Positions 35,647-45,263 of a stretch of 64,000 nt of DNA are shown one piece after another. Source of the DNA: UBA4582 sp013204195. Its GTDB lineage: Bacteria; Pseudomonadota; Gammaproteobacteria; Pseudomonadales; Azotimanducaceae. How positions within the stretch are numbered: the first letter of the stretch is position 1; every line of letters starts with the position of its first letter. Where the stretch lies: positions 1 to 64,000 of the forward strand of contig CAWUUH010000014.1 of the NCBI GenBank assembly GCA_963925735.1, read 5' to 3'. Position numbers and translations under genes: made by a program. Under the pieces are notes generated by a model. The model searched no databases, was not told where the DNA came from, and was given only the letters and a program-made list of their open reading frames with translations.

Positions 35647-35724
35647 CTTCTAATCGATGTTCTTAGTCGATGTTCTTAGTCGATGTCCTTAGTCAAGGTT
35701 CTTAGTCGGTGCCTTTTGTCTATG
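35647..35724. repeat. 13-bp tandem repeat upstream of the UGSC gene
   Basis: Six tandem units resembling TTCTTAGTCGATG, two of them identical and the rest with one to several changes. It lies between the thioredoxin-like gene and the selenoprotein gene, in what should be the leader or promoter of the latter. A period of 13 bases does not encode protein repeats. Its role is unknown. Confidence 0.85.
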
Positions 35725-35825
35725 GTCTTAAGCAGTGAAAGCACAATAAAAAAATCGATGATATTTTATGCTTGCAGACACAGCGTGTGACCTTTCAACT
35801 GCCGCCACTCACTACCACAGCCTTA

Positions 35826-37253
35826 CTATAATATCTCTCGCGTAACAGGCACACTGCCAATTTTGCCACTCGCACCCCAGCCCGCAATAATCGCCGAAAA
35901 CAGACCGGCACTGCCACCCGCCCGAACGATATTCAAGCCACCGTCACGAAACTTAGGTAGGGTCTGATCCTTAAACTTCTCTGGCAATCCCTCTGCAATA
36001 CCACCGGCACCGACAATAACGTCACGACCCGGCATTTGCAGCAACTCATGTAACTCAGCTTTCAGCCTCGCCTTGGACCAGCCGGCATCCCGAAACACTC
36101 GCTCATGCTCCGGCGAGACGACTAAAAAGGCATCCGCCGCCATCACCATTTTAGGGTGGGAGACGACTTTCAGCCCGGCTGCAAAAGACCGGCTCAAGGA
36201 TTCTGGGGTTCGGGATTTCTGATCAACGATACCTTGCACACCATCAGCGGCAAAAAGACTGACCGTCGATGCTTCACGGCTGAAACCACGTTCCTCGGCA
36301 TAAGACTCCCAACATGAACCGGTTTCATCCTCAGCGAAGCAGAAGGTATATTTACCGGGGTTACCTAACGCCGAGCGATCGACGCCACCCGGCCGACCAC
36401 CACCAACATTACGGATAACCAGCTGCAGTGCTCGCCCAATCGTCGCATTCGCACGATTTCCCTGGCCTAAGGCGTTACCTTTTGAGTTCATGCCAATAGC
36501 TCGACTCAGTGGCCCGTTAACAAGCACCATCGGGCCCGAAAAGTAGGTAGTGGCGAGCAGGCCATGCATACAGAATTCATCCATCAGCGCGGCCTCAACG
36601 GCGGCAATGACCACAGGTAAGTATTCAGGCTTGCAACCGGCCATGACTGCGTTAATCGCAATCTTCTCAATACTGCACGGCGCATAATCAGGCGGCACGT
36701 CACCTACCACATCATCAGCCGCCCTCAGCGTGCCCTGAAGCATACGTACGACTCGAATCTCAGTAGGTGGCACCAACGGCAAGCCATCACTCCAACCACG
36801 GTCATAGCACGCCTCAACCTCATCTTCACCATCAGCAATATTGATTCGTCTGGCTTTGAGTTGCTGACTTCCATATTTGACCGCCAGCTTTTCTGCCATA
36901 CCAGGATCCTGCGACTTCGAACCGCATCCAGGACGAAATGCCGGTAAACTGGCGCTGAAAGTTTGACCGCACACTCGCTCCCAAGCCGACCGATCCCAGC
37001 CTTCCAAACGTTCAGTCTCCTGAGCATCGTCATAACAAAGCAGGGTTGGCACAATTTCTATCTTCAGCTCGAAGGAGTTTGCAAGCTCACGGTCATCCTC
37101 AATGGTGAATAAATCAGGTAAGCCGCTGGGGAAATCAGGATTGTCTTGCGAAAAAATGCGCAACTCGGCACTCAACGCGAGCGCGGCAGCAACAGGCTGG
37201 ATCATTCGGCAGGTTTCGCAGTCTTCTTTAACCACGAGGACATAATGGCGCAT
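35826..37253 (-). CDS. protein with N-terminal thioredoxin-like domain, linked to the UGSC gene
   Basis: Cytoplasmic protein of 475 residues. The first ~90 residues look like a thioredoxin fold with a CxxC at C12-x-x-C15 (EDCETCRM) and a later IVPTLLCYD cis-Pro-like segment. The rest (about 145-475) is a conserved domain I cannot name, with YDRGWSDGLPLVPPTE, NAVMAGCKPEYLPVV, and a C-terminal GGLNIVRAGGSAGLFSAII. It is on the same strand as the UGSC selenoprotein, 223 bases upstream of it. A reasonable guess is that its CxxC exchanges electrons with the Sec/Cys motif. No enzyme activity can be assigned. Confidence 0.7.
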   Translation of the reverse strand: MRHYVLVVKEDCETCRMIQPVAAALALSAELRIFSQDNPDFPSGLPDLFTIEDDRELANSFELKIEIVPTLLCYDDAQETERLEGWDRSAWERVCGQTFSASLPAFRPGCGSKSQDPGMAEKLAVKYGSQQLKARRINIADGEDEVEACYDRGWSDGLPLVPPTEIRVVRMLQGTLRAADDVVGDVPPDYAPCSIEKIAINAVMAGCKPEYLPVVIAAVEAALMDEFCMHGLLATTYFSGPMVLVNGPLSRAIGMNSKGNALGQGNRANATIGRALQLVIRNVGGGRPGGVDRSALGNPGKYTFCFAEDETGSCWESYAEERGFSREASTVSLFAADGVQGIVDQKSRTPESLSRSFAAGLKVVSHPKMVMAADAFLVVSPEHERVFRDAGWSKARLKAELHELLQMPGRDVIVGAGGIAEGLPEKFKDQTLPKFRDGGLNIVRAGGSAGLFSAIIAGWGASGKIGSVPVTREIL

Positions 37254-37296
37254 TAATATCGGCTCCGTCTAATCAGTAAAATCACGCCCACGAGGA

Positions 37297-40200
37297 CTAG
37301 GCGCTGTAATTAACGGTATGAGCCATGGATGTCATCGTCTTAATACACGCCTGATCATACAACTTCTGTAAGCTGTCGCCGATTTGGTTGTATTCCGCAC
37401 ACCCAAACGCCTCCGCGCCTTCGATACCCAGCCAGGCATTCCTACCGTTTGACTTTGCAACATACGCGGCCTGATCGGCGATGGCAAGAACCTGCTCCCA
37501 ATTGAAGCGATCCGGGTGCCAACTGTTAAAGGGGTAAGGTGCAAAGCCGATAGACCCGGTCATATATCCTTTCGAACCGTTTCCCACCAAAAATGTATGT
37601 TCCATTAATCCTCGACGAATACGCTCTGCTAATTGGTTCGGCCCGTTCAGGCCGTGACAACGGCCAACGATCAGAAATTCATCCCCCCCCCAGCGAATCA
37701 AGGTATCCGAGTCACGGGTGTACTTGACGAGAATGTCACAGACTTGGATTAATGCCTCATCACCCGCGGGATGGCCAAAACTGTCATTAATGCTCTTGAA
37801 GCCGTCCAGATCGATCATCATGAAAAATATACTGGGTTCCAGCAGCAGGGCCTGATGAGAGCTCTCACCCGCCTCAAGCTGGCCTAAGTACCTTTGCATT
37901 ATCGCGACCTGATTTTCTAGATAATCATACAGGTATCGTCGATTATGCAACCCGGTCAGGGCATCAGTCATGCTTGCCTTCAGCAACTGGTCATTGACCC
38001 CTTCGAGCTTGTCGTTCTGCTCTGCCAATTCACTGGTTCGAAGGCGGACCAACTCTTCAAGCGTCTGATGCTGCTGGCGGGCGACGACAAGTTTTCGGCG
38101 TTGGAAGTATACAAAGCTCGCACCGGACCCACCCACTAATGCCATATAGACCAGATATGCCCACCAACTTAACCAAGGTGCAGGCACAACCGACATATTG
38201 ATAGCCGCACCATCAAGATTCCAGACTTTATCGTTGTTCGAGGCTCTAACCTGAAACTTATAATCACCTGCGGGGATATTAGTATAGGTAGCACGCCGAA
38301 AGCCTTTCGCCTGAATCCAGCCAACATCAAAACCGACTAACTGGTATTCATATTGGTTCTTATCTGGAGACGCGTAATCAAGTGCGGCAAAACTAAACGT
38401 AATTAAACGCTCGTCATACCCTAGCGTTATATTCGACGGGGAAGCTTGCGCACTGTGGGCGAAAACCGTTTCATTTAAACTGCTATTACCATTGATAACC
38501 ACCGGGGGGACCGTCGTATTAGGATGAATATCGCTCGGTTTAAAGGCCAACAAACCTGTAGCACCACCGAATAGTAACCGGCCATTTTTGTCCTTCAGTC
38601 GCGCGCCAAAATTAAACTCATCACCTCGAGTACCGTTATGCTGATCATAATGTTGAAGCTCCAAGGTAGATGGGTCAATTTGCACTAAACCACGGTTCCC
38701 ACTCATCCAAATAGTGCCTTCATCATCCTCCAAAATGCCGTAGATCGTATTGCTCTGCAGACCTTTTATTCGATCAAGATGCTGAAACTTAACCTCGCCC
38801 CTACGCCGATCGTCGATATGCCAAATATTGACACCGCCATTGAGCGTTCCGATCCAAAGCGTTCCATCTGAACTCTCAAATATTTCCCAGGTGGTATTAT
38901 TACTAACAGAATCAGGGTCGTCTTCATTCGCTTGAAATCGATCGAATTTTTGGCTCACCTCATCCAGCAGGTTCAAACCACCATTCTCCGCCCCCACCCA
39001 AAGAATCCCAAATGAGTCTCTGTAGATTGCCAAAACACGATCGGATCCTAGAGAGTGAATATCCCCTACATCATGCCGGTAATGGGTAAATTTCCCCGTT
39101 ACTCGATCAATTTTATTTAACCCGCCTCCGTAAGTACCAACCCAGATAACATCCTTCTCGCCGAAAATAGCCGTAATACCATTGGCACTCAGAGAATTCT
39201 GATTACCCTCCTCATGCACTAAGCAGGACAGACCACCACTGCTCACCGAAAACTGACACAGCCCGGCTGTTCTGGTACCTATCCACAAGTTGTCATCATC
39301 TTCAGCCCACAAGGCCATCACCCGCTGATCCGCTAGCGGTAGTAAAAAATCGCTTGATTCATAGCCGCCCGCGGCGTTGAGGTCGAACCGGTTAAGCCCG
39401 GCACCATAAGTACCAACCCAGAGTGAACCATTATCAGACTGCGCAAGACTCACGACAACATCACTGTTCAAATGACCGTCTGCCTCAGTGTAATAGGCGA
39501 ATGCACCACTGAGATAATTCCACCGATCGACGCCTTCGTAGCTTCCTACCCAAAGGACGTTGGACGCATCCTGAAATATAGTGTCTACTCGGTTACTACT
39601 GAGGCTTCTGTCATCTTCGGGTTCATGGAGGTAAGTGATGAAATTATCTTGGTCAGATTGCCATTCACTTAGCCCCTTGTCTGTCCCGATCCAAATTGTA
39701 TTTTCATGATCTATCTGAATATCTCGAATCAATCCGCTTTGTAACGACCCCGATTCCCCAGCATCAGCGGTATAGCGCCTAAATTTATTCGACCCAGGAT
39801 TGAAACGGTTGACACCTGCTGACTGCGTACCAATCCACAACTCATCCTTAAACTCTTTGATAACACGAATGTGACTATCGCTCAGAGAGGATGAATCGAG
39901 AGGATCGTGCAGGTAGCTGACAAAGCGATTCGTCGTATCATCAAAACGCGCCAAGCCACCTTCGGTGCCAATCCAGACCTGCCCTAAGCTATCTTCGAAT
40001 ATAGCTGTCACTGACTCGTGCGGCAGGCTCACACCGTCATCCGCGGCGAGATATTTTTCGAACCGATTTTCGCCCTTCACTTTTCGATTCAAACCACTAC
40101 TGGTACCAACCCAGAGACGCTTGCGACTATCTAAAAACACCACTCGCACGTCATTACTGGACAGACTATGCTGGTCTGTCGCGTCATAGCGCCAGTTTAA

Positions 40201-40554
40201 AAATGTTTTGGTATTTTGATCAAAGTAATTCAGCCCGCCGTTATTCGTTCCAACCCAAAGATTATTGTCATCATCCAAGCAGAGCGACCAAACCCAATCA
40301 TCTGCCAGCGAGGCACGGTCTCTGTAATCATGCTCGTAGGTTTCAATATCATAACCGTCGAATCGATTTAGCCCTTCCTGAGTCGCGAACCACATAAAGC
40401 CATGATGATCCTGCAAAATATCCATGACGCTCGCGTGCGACATACCATCGTCAGTAGACAGATGTTCAAATCTTATATTTCGACCAACACCAAATGCACT
40501 ATCACTTAGGCAGCTAAGAAGAATTAACCATGGCCAAATCATCCTGACGCTCAT
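37297..40554 (-). CDS. ligand-sensing diguanylate cyclase (two-component-regulator propeller, YYY, GGDEF)
   Basis: Inner-membrane sensor of 1085 residues. A signal peptide (about 1-22, ending SDSAFG) leads to a periplasmic sensor of about fourteen propeller repeats, seen as recurring LWVGT and DxxxLWIGT motifs. A YYY domain follows at about 690-785, then a transmembrane helix near 800-820 (WAYLVYMALVGG), a short coiled coil, and a GGDEF domain. The active site GGDEF is intact at 956-960, and the inhibitory I-site RDSD is five residues upstream at 947-950. It should make c-di-GMP in response to a periplasmic, perhaps carbohydrate, signal. This propeller class is often found next to polysaccharide genes, but none are here. 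Confidence 0.9.
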   Translation of the reverse strand: MSVRMIWPWLILLSCLSDSAFGVGRNIRFEHLSTDDGMSHASVMDILQDHHGFMWFATQEGLNRFDGYDIETYEHDYRDRASLADDWVWSLCLDDDNNLWVGTNNGGLNYFDQNTKTFLNWRYDATDQHSLSSNDVRVVFLDSRKRLWVGTSSGLNRKVKGENRFEKYLAADDGVSLPHESVTAIFEDSLGQVWIGTEGGLARFDDTTNRFVSYLHDPLDSSSLSDSHIRVIKEFKDELWIGTQSAGVNRFNPGSNKFRRYTADAGESGSLQSGLIRDIQIDHENTIWIGTDKGLSEWQSDQDNFITYLHEPEDDRSLSSNRVDTIFQDASNVLWVGSYEGVDRWNYLSGAFAYYTEADGHLNSDVVVSLAQSDNGSLWVGTYGAGLNRFDLNAAGGYESSDFLLPLADQRVMALWAEDDDNLWIGTRTAGLCQFSVSSGGLSCLVHEEGNQNSLSANGITAIFGEKDVIWVGTYGGGLNKIDRVTGKFTHYRHDVGDIHSLGSDRVLAIYRDSFGILWVGAENGGLNLLDEVSQKFDRFQANEDDPDSVSNNTTWEIFESSDGTLWIGTLNGGVNIWHIDDRRRGEVKFQHLDRIKGLQSNTIYGILEDDEGTIWMSGNRGLVQIDPSTLELQHYDQHNGTRGDEFNFGARLKDKNGRLLFGGATGLLAFKPSDIHPNTTVPPVVINGNSSLNETVFAHSAQASPSNITLGYDERLITFSFAALDYASPDKNQYEYQLVGFDVGWIQAKGFRRATYTNIPAGDYKFQVRASNNDKVWNLDGAAINMSVVPAPWLSWWAYLVYMALVGGSGASFVYFQRRKLVVARQQHQTLEELVRLRTSELAEQNDKLEGVNDQLLKASMTDALTGLHNRRYLYDYLENQVAIMQRYLGQLEAGESSHQALLLEPSIFFMMIDLDGFKSINDSFGHPAGDEALIQVCDILVKYTRDSDTLIRWGGDEFLIVGRCHGLNGPNQLAERIRRGLMEHTFLVGNGSKGYMTGSIGFAPYPFNSWHPDRFNWEQVLAIADQAAYVAKSNGRNAWLGIEGAEAFGCAEYNQIGDSLQKLYDQACIKTMTSMAHTVNYSA

Positions 40555-40646
40555 TGGTTTTCCATTTTTTTCGCCACACCCTTTCGACCGTAATAAAGCG
40601 AAATGTGTTTACAGAAATATCCAGACTCAGCATTAGCAACCAAGTT

Positions 40647-43556
40647 TTATTGGACTCCAAGCCAGCTTTTATAGGTGGGCGTACTTACGTCCATTAATGC
40701 CGCGCCACGTGCAAGGTATTTACCCGTCGCTCGGTCGACCACACCTAATAGGGTCTCTCTCGCCTTCCTGACGATATTTTCATCCTTGTCAGGAACATCC
40801 TGCTGACCTCTAGCTCGAACCAATAGATATACGGCTTGCTCAACTTGCTGCCAATCTTGACTTTTGGGGCCAGGCTCTAGTTGACGTAGACGTTGAGTTT
40901 TGGTTAATTGCCGCCGATAGGTAGACTCAGCCTGGCCCAACAAATCTGCGGCATTGCGAACAACACCCAAAGCTTGTTTATTAGCCATCAGCAAAAACTC
41001 CTGAGTCAGCCACCTACCCAGAGGAGTTAAATTTTCTTTCTCCCGATCAACCACCGTAACCAGATTTTTTTCGAGTAGCGCCCACAAGTTCTCACTTAAC
41101 AATTCTATAGATTCTGACTCAATCGTTGCTGCACGCCAATCCCGTGCATCTTCTCCATCGATCCGCTTAACCGATTTCTGAAGATCAAGCTCTCCAACCC
41201 CAATCTGATCGCCGTCAACCATCAGCACAGCTCTCAATACGCTATGCTGCAACTCTCGAACATTGCCAGGCCAAGTGTATGATTCTAAGGCTACCTTCGC
41301 CTCGGGACTCAAATACAAGCCTCGCTTTTGATATTGAAGACAGTATTTCTCTAAAAAATGATAGGCAATCGGCAAAATATCAGAGGGGTGATCGCGCAAC
41401 GGCGGCGGCGTTAGCGTTAGCACTTGCAAGCGATAAAACAGATCGCTACGAAACCCACCAACTCTGACCTCCTCAAGTAGGTCTCGATTAGTCGCAGCAA
41501 TAATGCGCACATCTATCTGCTGGCTAGTCGATGCACCAACTGAACTAATGGTCTTTTCTTGAACAAAACGTAACAGTCGAGTCTGAACATCAATGGGTAA
41601 CTCACCGATTTCATCCAAAAATAACGTGCCACCTTCAGCTTGACGAATATATCCCTTGGTGGTTGTATCCGCACCGGTATAGGCGCCCTTTACTCGACCG
41701 AAAAGTTCCGCCTCAATTAAATTAGGGGAGATAGCCCCACAATCAACGGTAACGAAAGGTTTATCGAATCTATCACTAAGATCATGCACAGCATGGCCTA
41801 ACATTTCCTTGCCTGTGCCGCTTTCTCCCGCAATCAAGACCGTCGCATCAGTTTGTGCGACTTTTTGCACGGTCAGCATTATCTGCTGCATTTCTGCTGA
41901 TTGATAAACCAGCTTATTTTCACGGACAGCCTGACGCAGTTCGCTAACCTCAACTCGTAGCTTCTTACTTTCCTCATCACGTTTTTGCAGCCATTTATCT
42001 AATAGATCTGCTCGATCGAGTGATACCGCAATCTGACTCACCAACGCCGACAGAAACTCCAAATCTTTTTCGTCCATCTCATGATTAGCGCCATTATCAA
42101 CGTAGAGACAACCAATCAAATCTTCACGTACCACCAGTGGCACGACACATCGAGTCACATGACTCGACAACTTAACTATAGAGGACCGCCTTTCGTCTAA
42201 GACCTGTTGAATCAAGGGCGCGATATTCGGTTCATCGGCCGACACGTCTATAGGACTCACCGTATCTTTTTTTGGCAGCCACTCACTGGCTGAAACCAAA
42301 TGCATACCAGCACTACTCTTCGACGTTTTTGCTGATGAGTTCGCGTTTGTAGCAAACAGTGCGACGACATCAGATTTAAAGGCCTTGGCGACTCTTCCGG
42401 TCAACTCTCGGCCGATCAATACAGTTTCCCGCTCCGCGGAGACAGACGAAATCAACTCCCAAAGCAAACCCATGTTGCGATAATCTTTGACCGGATCTGC
42501 GGTAAATATCGCGCTACCTTTATCAAGCGCACCAGCTGACTGGGCACGCCGATCGGCACTCCAAAATATTATTCTCGCGCCGCCTGCCAGCTTCGCAATA
42601 TTCAAAGCACTGTCTGCACGTTGAATAAGCTCATCGGCATCTAGCAGCTGTTTATCCCGCGGGTCGCTACAGCTGGCACCGATACTGATCGTTAGTTTCA
42701 CGACATTATTAACGAACTTTGCCGCAAGGATTTTTTCCTGAATTTTTTCGGCGATCGCTTTTGATCCCATCGCATCAGTACCAGGCAGTGCAATCGCAAA
42801 TATAGCACCGGTGTAATGAAACAATAGATCCGACTCCCTCAATATTGACCGCAGCAACGTGGCCACATCGCGTACCGCTGTATCGCCCTGCTCTCGACCA
42901 AAGCGATGGTTGATCTGATCAAAGTTATCCGGATTGATAAACAACAGGCTCATTGGCTGGCTTTTCAGCTTTAAGCTTTTCGCCAATTGGCGGACACAGG
43001 TTTCGAATTCGACGCGGCCCGGCAGATCGCTAACCGAATGACGCAAGCTTCTGGACATCTCCCAGTTCGCTATCAACGACCGTCCGCTGATCACGATAAT
43101 GTTCAGCAGCCACCCAGTTGAATCTACAGGGTGCCATACTTGTTTTTCACAGAACACTGGTAACTCGTGCGAATGAGCGTATTGCAACCCGACGAGCAAC
43201 CAGGATTCGGCAAACTTGATATTTTGCATCGAACGACTCCGGCGCTCATAGAGCACACGGCTGACCACATCAGGGGAACTTTGATTCGGCACTAGGATGA
43301 GTAGGCTCAGCGGATTCCGACCAGTCCGTATCATGCACTCCAAACCGTCAACGTTCAGGGACTTTTTTTCGGCTATCATTGACAAGGCGGAATGACTGGC
43401 CGCTTCGATAGACGCTAACTCCGGTAGCGCTGGACCCGATGGGTCGGGACAAAGCATTGCGGCACCATCATTTGAGACACAGACAGATGCACCTTGCGTA
43501 TTTCCAAGACGATTGATACTGCTCAAATAGCGGTCGAACAATTCAGAATTTATCAT
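40647..43556 (-). CDS. sigma54-dependent activator with degenerate GGDEF and GAF domains
   Basis: Enhancer-binding protein of 969 residues with an unusual front end. Residues ~180-340 are a GGDEF fold whose signature has become YTGAI (248-252), so it should not make c-di-GMP. A GAF domain (~365-520) and a short coiled coil follow. The AAA+ domain has Walker A GESGTGKE (577-584), GAYTGA (624-629) instead of GAFTGA, and Walker B GGTLFLDE (642-649). The C-terminus has no classic Fis-type helix I can mark with confidence, though QAESTYRRQLTK is suggestive. It probably binds c-di-GMP or a small ligand and drives sigma54 promoters. Its targets are unknown. Confidence 0.88.
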   Translation of the reverse strand: MINSELFDRYLSSINRLGNTQGASVCVSNDGAAMLCPDPSGPALPELASIEAASHSALSMIAEKKSLNVDGLECMIRTGRNPLSLLILVPNQSSPDVVSRVLYERRSRSMQNIKFAESWLLVGLQYAHSHELPVFCEKQVWHPVDSTGWLLNIIVISGRSLIANWEMSRSLRHSVSDLPGRVEFETCVRQLAKSLKLKSQPMSLLFINPDNFDQINHRFGREQGDTAVRDVATLLRSILRESDLLFHYTGAIFAIALPGTDAMGSKAIAEKIQEKILAAKFVNNVVKLTISIGASCSDPRDKQLLDADELIQRADSALNIAKLAGGARIIFWSADRRAQSAGALDKGSAIFTADPVKDYRNMGLLWELISSVSAERETVLIGRELTGRVAKAFKSDVVALFATNANSSAKTSKSSAGMHLVSASEWLPKKDTVSPIDVSADEPNIAPLIQQVLDERRSSIVKLSSHVTRCVVPLVVREDLIGCLYVDNGANHEMDEKDLEFLSALVSQIAVSLDRADLLDKWLQKRDEESKKLRVEVSELRQAVRENKLVYQSAEMQQIMLTVQKVAQTDATVLIAGESGTGKEMLGHAVHDLSDRFDKPFVTVDCGAISPNLIEAELFGRVKGAYTGADTTTKGYIRQAEGGTLFLDEIGELPIDVQTRLLRFVQEKTISSVGASTSQQIDVRIIAATNRDLLEEVRVGGFRSDLFYRLQVLTLTPPPLRDHPSDILPIAYHFLEKYCLQYQKRGLYLSPEAKVALESYTWPGNVRELQHSVLRAVLMVDGDQIGVGELDLQKSVKRIDGEDARDWRAATIESESIELLSENLWALLEKNLVTVVDREKENLTPLGRWLTQEFLLMANKQALGVVRNAADLLGQAESTYRRQLTKTQRLRQLEPGPKSQDWQQVEQAVYLLVRARGQQDVPDKDENIVRKARETLLGVVDRATGKYLARGAALMDVSTPTYKSWLGVQ

Positions 43557-43814
43557 TATTTCCCTGAGTCGAAACGCCAGGGTCAGATGCCCTTGACCTA
43601 GTGCAATGACGTAGCCTAAAAATCATTTACCCAGCCACGAGGATAGATCATCCCCAAGTACTGTCTGATAAGCTTAAAGCTACAGCCGTTGAAAACCGGT
43701 TGAAAAAAACCTCTCTATTGCAAGCCTAACGCCATGTATCGGAAAGGCTAAATGCCGATTTATCACCAAATCAAAACTAAGTCACGTCTAGAACAAGCTA
43801 TTCACAAAGCCTTG
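43557..43814. other. intergenic region between the sigma54 activator and the EAL gene
   Basis: 258 bases ahead of the activator gene, expected to hold its promoter. I see no GG-N10-GC sigma54 site, no gene and no strong hairpin. Confidence 0.4.
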
Positions 43815-45218
43815 TCACATTACACCTTCACGGAGGGTATAGCGGAAAACGCCTCCGGGAGTGTTTGAAAACAGGCGGCTAAGGGCCGATGCTAACAGGG
43901 GTTTAGAATAACCAAAGCCTTGGGCTTTTTGGCAGCCTAAACTCAGCAAGTATTTTTCCTGTGCAATCGTTTCGACACCCTCGGCAATCACGTTTAAATT
44001 AAGCTCTTCTGCGATCGCGCAAATAGCCGAGACGATGCTTTTAGCGACAGAGTTTTCAAGCATAGATCGCACAAAGCTTTGGTCTATTTTAACCACATCT
44101 AATGGATATCTTGCGAGGTTAGCAAGACTAGAATAACCAGTGCCAAAATCGTCTACGGCTATTTTTACCCCTAAATTACGCAGCCGAGAGAGAATTAGAT
44201 CCACATCGGTTCCTACCTGTTGACGCTCAACAATCTCTATTTCTACCGAGGAAAAGTCAATCTTCGACTCTGTGACCGCAGCTTCCAACAAGTCAAAGAA
44301 TCCTGGATCGCCCAGCTGTACCGGCGAAACATTGATCGACATACACAAGTCTTTAGCCCCGCATTTTTGCCATGATGCCAATTGCATACAGGCTTTTTTC
44401 ATTACCCATGCACCAAGCGGCACTATTAAACCCGTTCGTTCTGCAACATCGATAAAATCGTCAGGAGGTATGATTTCGCCTTCTCGTGTTCGCAATCGCA
44501 CCAGCGCTTCAACAGAGACGATCATGTCTGATTTCAAACAATAGATTGGTTGATAGTGAAGTTCTATTCGATCTTCCTGCATCGCCTGGATCAACTCACC
44601 GGTCATCATTATCCCTTCGCGATGATCAGTTCGTTGGTTTTCAGAATAAAACTGATAGTTTCCGTGGCGATCAGAGTCGAGTGAATGCAACGCGATATGC
44701 GCAAAACGCAGTAGGTCTGATGCATCGGTTGCATCATTGGGATAGTTGGCGATTCCGATATCGATACTTATGGGGATCCGCTGTGACTCATGAATTTCCA
44801 GATAGGAACAGGCATCAATTACTCGAATAGCGACATCTTCGATGTCTGTAATTAAGGCGACGTCCCTGATGAGAACCACAAACTCTTCGGCGCTGACATG
44901 GACAGCGAAATCGGTTTCACGCAGTGAAGACAGGAGTAGCTTTTCAACATGGCTGGCTATTTGGTCACCGGAACACCCCGAAAATGTTTCTAACAACATT
45001 TCGTAGCGATTTATTCTGATCGTAAATATAGCCGCTCGCTCAGTGCCTTTAAGTGCATCGGAAAGTAAACTATCATCTTTCGTACGCAGCTGCCTATAGT
45101 CCGATAATGAAATAATGTCAGGTGAATTCGACGACCTAAGCAACCTTGGGGTCCTCAGTAACCTTGGCGCCACGGCAACGCTACCTATGTCTCGAATTTT
45201 TTGGATATCCATATCCAT
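43815..45218 (-). CDS. c-di-GMP phosphodiesterase, degenerate GGDEF plus EAL
   Basis: Cytoplasmic protein of 467 residues. A GGDEF fold (~50-195) has lost its motif (SAEEF at 109-113) and cannot make c-di-GMP, but might bind GTP or act as a regulator. The EAL domain (~210-460) is intact: EALVRL at 237, NVSPVQL, EIVERQ, DDFGTGYSSLANL, the KIDQSFV lysine, EGVET, and QGFGYSKPL. It should break c-di-GMP to pGpG. I start it at the ATG with AGGGAGA upstream; a GTG at 45248 would add ten residues. It is 45 bases downstream of the subtilase gene, on the same strand. Confidence 0.92.
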   Translation of the reverse strand: MDMDIQKIRDIGSVAVAPRLLRTPRLLRSSNSPDIISLSDYRQLRTKDDSLLSDALKGTERAAIFTIRINRYEMLLETFSGCSGDQIASHVEKLLLSSLRETDFAVHVSAEEFVVLIRDVALITDIEDVAIRVIDACSYLEIHESQRIPISIDIGIANYPNDATDASDLLRFAHIALHSLDSDRHGNYQFYSENQRTDHREGIMMTGELIQAMQEDRIELHYQPIYCLKSDMIVSVEALVRLRTREGEIIPPDDFIDVAERTGLIVPLGAWVMKKACMQLASWQKCGAKDLCMSINVSPVQLGDPGFFDLLEAAVTESKIDFSSVEIEIVERQQVGTDVDLILSRLRNLGVKIAVDDFGTGYSSLANLARYPLDVVKIDQSFVRSMLENSVAKSIVSAICAIAEELNLNVIAEGVETIAQEKYLLSLGCQKAQGFGYSKPLLASALSRLFSNTPGGVFRYTLREGVM

Positions 45219-45263
45219 TAGTATGATCTCCCTATGAGATGAGCCCACTAGTTCATTAAATGA

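Noticed and set aside
35647..35724. CRISPR array
   Set aside because: Units are 13 bases, directly joined with no spacers and no cas genes nearby.
45219..45248. GTG start for the EAL protein
   Set aside because: The ATG at 45218 has an AGGGAGA Shine-Dalgarno, and the extra residues are not conserved.
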